A program made the position numbers and the translations under genes. 17,541 nucleotides of DNA from the NCBI GenBank assembly GCA_015522345.1, contig WAML01000122.1, positions 1 through 17,541 on the forward strand, read 5' to 3'. Shown here piece by piece: positions 15,167-17,541 of this stretch. Source of the stretch: Desulfurococcales archaeon (GTDB lineage: Archaea; Thermoproteota; Thermoprotei_A; Sulfolobales; Desulfurococcaceae). The notes beneath the pieces were generated by a model. It made no database searches. It was not told the origin of the DNA and was given only the letters and a program-made list of their open reading frames with translations. How positions within the stretch are numbered: the first letter of the stretch is position 1; every line of letters begins with the position of its first letter.

Positions 15167-16279
15167 ATGTCTATTGAAGGAAAATATTCTAGGTATTTTA
15201 GAAAAGCAGTAGGGTATAATGAAGCTTCTAAAAAGAGAGTATTTGAGACAAAAGATATAGTCAAGAGACTAGGAGTAATATCGCCTAATAGAGTATTCAT
15301 AAACAACTATCCCATAACTAATCCTGCTGCAGTATTTAATCCAGCTATAATGGTTTCTGGAGACGATATCTACGTATACGCTAGAATAATTGTTGGCTAC
15401 TACATGTATGTATCAAGTATAGTTGAGATAACTGTACCTATCGAAGATGTGTATAGTGGTAATGTAAATCTAAATACATATGCATCTAAAATGGTTGTTT
15501 ACCCATCAACAAAATACGATATATGGGGTACAGAAGATCCACGCGTCTATGAAATAAATGGTAACATATTAATGACCTACACAGGTAGAACAGTCAATTA
15601 CTTTAACCCTAGAGTAACGACTGAACGAACACTACCAATAACAGCAGTACGTGTTAGAGGGAGTAAATGGAATCACGTATGGAAAAAAGTACACGCCTAT
15701 GTAATTGGCGGTGAACTACGTAAACACTTGATTAGCGATAAAGACGCGTTTCTAGTAAAAACTAACGGAAGAGTATACTTGTTCCACAGACCCCACTTAG
15801 ATGATGATTCCTTCTATCTAGCTATAAGTGAAATAGATCCAACATTCTTAGCCAATATAGAGAATATAAAGGAGGTTCAGGAAGTACCGTTAAAATACAC
15901 TATAGATGTAATACCACAAGCTCCATTTGAAGATAAAATTGGATGGGCTATGCCCCCAATACATATAAAACCTAATGAATTAATAGCGTTCGTCCATGCA
16001 CCCGATAGAGATATTCATGCTTATAGATTATTTGCTATAGAACTAGAGTTTAGTAGAGATAATGTAGTAGTTAAAGCAGTTACACCAACGTATATAATGG
16101 AGCCTAGCCAATCATACGAGATATTTGGAGATAGACCATATACTATATTCCCCTGCGGCCTATGGAGATTAGATAGAAAATACATTATATCGTATGGTGC
16201 AGGAGACTATATGATAGGTCTTGGTGAAGTAGATTTAGATGAACTACTTGGTCTACTAGATAAAGGGCGTATTTACTAA
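15167..16279 (+). CDS. GH130-family glycoside phosphorylase/hydrolase-like protein (COG2152)
   Basis: 370 residues, soluble, no signal peptide; five-bladed propeller expected. Family motifs appear in order: FNPA (57-60), GTEDPRV (121-127, the EDPR hallmark of GH130), YTGRT (138-142), KDAFLV (192-197), HRPH (207-210), HAPD with AYRLFAIELE (277-294), EPSQSYEIFGDRP (312-324), FPCG (328-331), and YGAGD (343-347). GH130 enzymes are mainly beta-mannoside phosphorylases making mannose 1-phosphate; a few hydrolyse. The glycosidic specificity cannot be assigned, and the region usually reading YHG is HAPD here. It would act on cytoplasmic mannosides or glycans. The start is fixed by GGTGA eight bases upstream and the promoter spacing. 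Confidence 0.85.
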   Translation: MSIEGKYSRYFRKAVGYNEASKKRVFETKDIVKRLGVISPNRVFINNYPITNPAAVFNPAIMVSGDDIYVYARIIVGYYMYVSSIVEITVPIEDVYSGNVNLNTYASKMVVYPSTKYDIWGTEDPRVYEINGNILMTYTGRTVNYFNPRVTTERTLPITAVRVRGSKWNHVWKKVHAYVIGGELRKHLISDKDAFLVKTNGRVYLFHRPHLDDDSFYLAISEIDPTFLANIENIKEVQEVPLKYTIDVIPQAPFEDKIGWAMPPIHIKPNELIAFVHAPDRDIHAYRLFAIELEFSRDNVVVKAVTPTYIMEPSQSYEIFGDRPYTIFPCGLWRLDRKYIISYGAGDYMIGLGEVDLDELLGLLDKGRIY

Positions 16280-16280
16280 T

Positions 16281-16340
16281 TGTCAGCCACAGGGAAGTTC
16301 AATCACTTAAGTCATTGTCGATGCGGGCTTCATCATCTAT
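16281..16340 (-). ncRNA. C/D box guide sRNA candidate
   Basis: On the minus strand: box C ATGATGA (16336-16330, exact RUGAUGA); a 14-base guide; D'-like ATGA (16315-16312); a 5-base spacer; C'-like GTGATTGA (16306-16299); a guide of exactly 12 bases, ACTTCCCTGTGG; and box D CTGA (16286-16283). The order and spacing match archaeal C/D sRNAs, which bind L7Ae, Nop5 and fibrillarin and direct 2'-O-methylation. By the fifth-nucleotide rule the D guide would methylate the A in CCACAGGGAAGU, and the D' guide the G after UGUC in UGUCGAUGCGGGCU. I could not place either target in a known RNA. The D' and C' boxes are degenerate. It begins 22 bases after the radical SAM stop; a TTTAAG in the end of that gene (about 16368-16363) could be its own TATA element. 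Confidence 0.68.
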
Positions 16341-16358
16341 TCTATAGTTTCTTGGCAT

Positions 16359-17249
16359 CTACCTTAAATTCTTTAACATTATTAAATGAGAACCATCACA
16401 ACTCGGCGCATTAAAGTACTCTATGCCTTGGAAACCTTCTCTACAGACAGCATAAGTCACTCCTTTTTCTCTAGCCCTAGATGTAACGTAGTGGAGTAAT
16501 TGCTTTCTCATATTTGAGGGAAGATATCTATATCCTCTGATCCTTTCTCCTCTCATATAGTATAGATTGTATAGTCTGCTCTTTAAATCACTGAATACCG
16601 TAATAAGCCTCCTAAAATTATCAGGTCTCGCTTTATAAGTTGACGTAACAATATGTTTTGCACCATACGCTATAACAGCGTCTACGAGTTCTCTTAATTC
16701 ACTAGGTTCATCGTTCAAGTAGGGGATAATAGGGTCGATACGTACACCTACTGGAATCCCTTCCTCACTAAGTTTCTTAAGTGCTATAAGCCTTTCTTTA
16801 GGAGAAGGAGCTCCAGGCTCAAGTTTTTTCGCAAGAGATTGGTCAAGTGTAGTTATTGTTATCATTACAGCTGCCTTCATTTTCTTTAATAAATCAATAT
16901 CTCTTACAACAATATTTGATTTAGTTGTTATAAGAGTTCTTACTCTATACTCGTGAAGTATTGAAAGAGTCTTCCTAGTCAACTCAATACTCTTTTCTAT
17001 GGGAGGATATGGATCGCTACTTGTACTTAGTTCTACCAATAACTTCTTATCAATAAACCTTAGATCCCTTCTAAGCTTCTTCAAAAAATCTTTCTTAGGA
17101 GTACTAGGCTTTAACCCTATATATGATGTAGCATAGCAGTAGAGGCAGAAATGACTACATCCCGTATAGGGATGTAGACTATATTTTAGGGGGCAGGTAC
17201 AAAGAGGGCTTTTCCAGGGATCAAATAATCTAATTACTTGAAATCTCAT
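16359..17249 (-). CDS. Radical SAM protein, SplB-related (COG1533)
   Basis: 296 residues. The radical SAM cluster motif CSHFCLYC (Cys31, Cys35, Cys38) is preceded by YSLHPYTG, which is the COG1533 arrangement. Two more cysteines at 17 and 19 (CTC) and further ones at 269 and 284 could be structural or bind another metal. STSSDPYPPIE (75-85) and the RIDPIIPYLND segment (170-180) are the conserved strand ends lining the SAM site. Proteins of this family are often called spore photolyase-like or DNA repair photolyase, but most archaeal members have no proven reaction, and the name should not be taken as function. The ATG start has GAGGAG eight bases upstream. It is transcribed convergently with the GH130 gene. 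Confidence 0.88.
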   Translation of the reverse strand: MRFQVIRLFDPWKSPLCTCPLKYSLHPYTGCSHFCLYCYATSYIGLKPSTPKKDFLKKLRRDLRFIDKKLLVELSTSSDPYPPIEKSIELTRKTLSILHEYRVRTLITTKSNIVVRDIDLLKKMKAAVMITITTLDQSLAKKLEPGAPSPKERLIALKKLSEEGIPVGVRIDPIIPYLNDEPSELRELVDAVIAYGAKHIVTSTYKARPDNFRRLITVFSDLKSRLYNLYYMRGERIRGYRYLPSNMRKQLLHYVTSRAREKGVTYAVCREGFQGIEYFNAPSCDGSHLIMLKNLR

Positions 17250-17286
17250 ACCCAGGTCTCCTCTTTAACTAAAAACACAGTTATAC

Positions 17287-17303
17287 TTAGATATATTATC
17301 TAA
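17287..17303. promoter_or_regulatory. Promoter of the radical SAM gene with overlapping palindrome
   Basis: The minus-strand TATA candidate AATATAT (17297-17291) would start transcription near 17269, giving a 20-base leader with the GAGGAG site. The same place holds a perfect dyad, TTAGATA-TAT-TATCTAA (17287-17303), so a repressor could cover the TATA box; AT-rich dyads also occur by chance. Confidence 0.4.
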
Positions 17304-17352
17304 AATAACTTATTACAGATTACAGATAATTGGGATAAGAGTATCTGGCCTA

Positions 17353-17369
17353 GGGACACGAATTGTCCC
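17353..17369. repeat. Hairpin overlapping the ACA box of the guide RNA
   Basis: GGGACA and TGTCCC pair around a five-base loop, with one further A-T pair possible. On the minus strand the 5' arm is the last three bases of the H/ACA stem plus the ACA box, so this stem competes with the guide-RNA fold. Confidence 0.5.
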
Positions 17370-17445
17370 TCGCCGGACCGACCCCCTTCATATCCATCTC
17401 CCTATGGCTGGGGTCTCTGGGGGTGTGAGGCGGCGAGGGCCCCCT
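17361..17445 (-). ncRNA. H/ACA guide sRNA candidate for pseudouridylation of 23S rRNA
   Basis: A GC-rich island in AT-rich DNA. On the minus strand a 9-pair lower stem (17439-17431 with 17375-17367, CCCTCGCCG/CGGCGAGGG) is followed at once by ACA (17366-17364). Inside is a pocket with 5' arm CCTCAC and 3' arm CGGTC, then a 6-pair upper stem ACCCCC/GGGGGT and a GA-rich upper part that could hold an L7Ae kink-turn, ending in a small CCAT/ATGG hairpin. The pocket top is 14 bases from ACA, within the 14-16 base rule for H/ACA RNAs. The arms predict the target GACCG-UN-GTGAG. This equals the conserved archaeal 23S segment GACCGUCGUGAG, placing the modified U at E. coli position 2593 by my count from memory. 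The Cbf5 complex would act on it. Confidence 0.75.
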
Positions 17446-17478
17446 TTATATGACTTATCTAGATTACTTAATTAATGT

Positions 17479-17488
17479 TATTTAAATA
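17479..17488. promoter_or_regulatory. Palindromic TATA box, possibly shared by divergent transcripts
   Basis: TATTTAAATA reads the same on both strands. Leftward it would start transcription near 17457, just before the H/ACA RNA; rightward near 17510, close to a possible start codon at 17500. Confidence 0.4.
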
Positions 17489-17499
17489 GCTATTATATT

Positions 17500-17541
17500 A
17501 TGCATTACTTTAGATTTATAACTGTGATTAATCCTATGATG
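17500..17541 (+). CDS. Possible 5' end of a gene running out of the window
   Basis: An ATG opens a frame of 14 codons to the window end without a stop. An alternative start is the ATG ATG pair in the last six bases, preceded by GTGAT. It is too short to recognise; supported only by the TATA sequence upstream. Confidence 0.2.
   Translation, partial: MHYFRFITVINPMM

Noticed and set aside
15115..15306. Minus-strand open frame of 63 codons at the start of the GH130 gene
   Set aside because: It overlaps the GH130 start and promoter, and has no ribosome-binding site or recognisable motif.
290..16000. Second ATPase domain of the importer lacking Walker residues as a sign of gene decay
   Set aside because: Loss of the Walker A lysine and Walker B glutamate in domain 2 (within 7329-8882) is normal for this importer family, and the frame is intact.
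16359..17249. Naming the radical SAM protein a spore photoproduct lyase
   Set aside because: Only the cluster motif and general COG1533 layout are visible; archaea make no spores and the reaction is unproven.

Overview
The window looks like a hyperthermophilic crenarchaeote, most likely a relative of the Desulfurococcales (inference). The DNA is AT-rich and favours ATA, AGA and AGG codons. Many starts are preceded by GGTGA-type ribosome-binding sites, promoters are TATA boxes, and exported proteins carry Thr/Pro/Ser-rich stalks instead of lipobox cysteines. No rRNA, tRNA, CRISPR array or insertion sequence was found. Two candidate guide RNAs, one H/ACA and one C/D, are the most notable features outside the protein genes.

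Region 1 (1-1248, minus): an edge-truncated HAD-superfamily phosphatase lies directly downstream of a small P-loop nucleotidase/kinase-like protein. The Walker A motif of the P-loop gene is recovered only if translation starts at a non-standard CTG, or if there is a frameshift.

Region 2 (1382-10349, minus): six co-directional genes. In transcription order they are a membrane-anchored BMP-family substrate-binding protein, a double ATPase, two permeases (a complete nucleoside/simple-sugar ABC importer), an L-fucose-isomerase-like protein, and a large cell-surface PHP-domain metallohydrolase with a Thr-rich stalk. A reasonable hypothesis is surface hydrolysis of a sugar- or nucleoside-containing compound, uptake, then isomerisation. 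Internal promoters and T-rich stretches suggest several transcripts rather than one.

Region 3 (10450-12104, plus): a small unknown membrane protein and a carbamate kinase, the latter with a leader hairpin next to its ribosome-binding site.

Region 4 (12216-14838, minus): a three-gene ABC-2 type exporter (ATPase and two permeases) with very tight or overlapping gene junctions. A 328-base divergent promoter region containing a perfect 6-4-6 inverted repeat separates it from a GH130-family glycoside phosphorylase-like gene on the plus strand (15167-16279).

Region 5 (16281-17541): between the convergent ends of the GH130 gene and a radical SAM (SplB-like) gene lies a C/D box sRNA candidate on the minus strand. 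Upstream of the radical SAM gene a GC-rich island encodes, on the minus strand, an H/ACA guide RNA candidate. Its pocket complements the highly conserved peptidyl-transferase-centre segment GACCGUCGUGAG of 23S rRNA.
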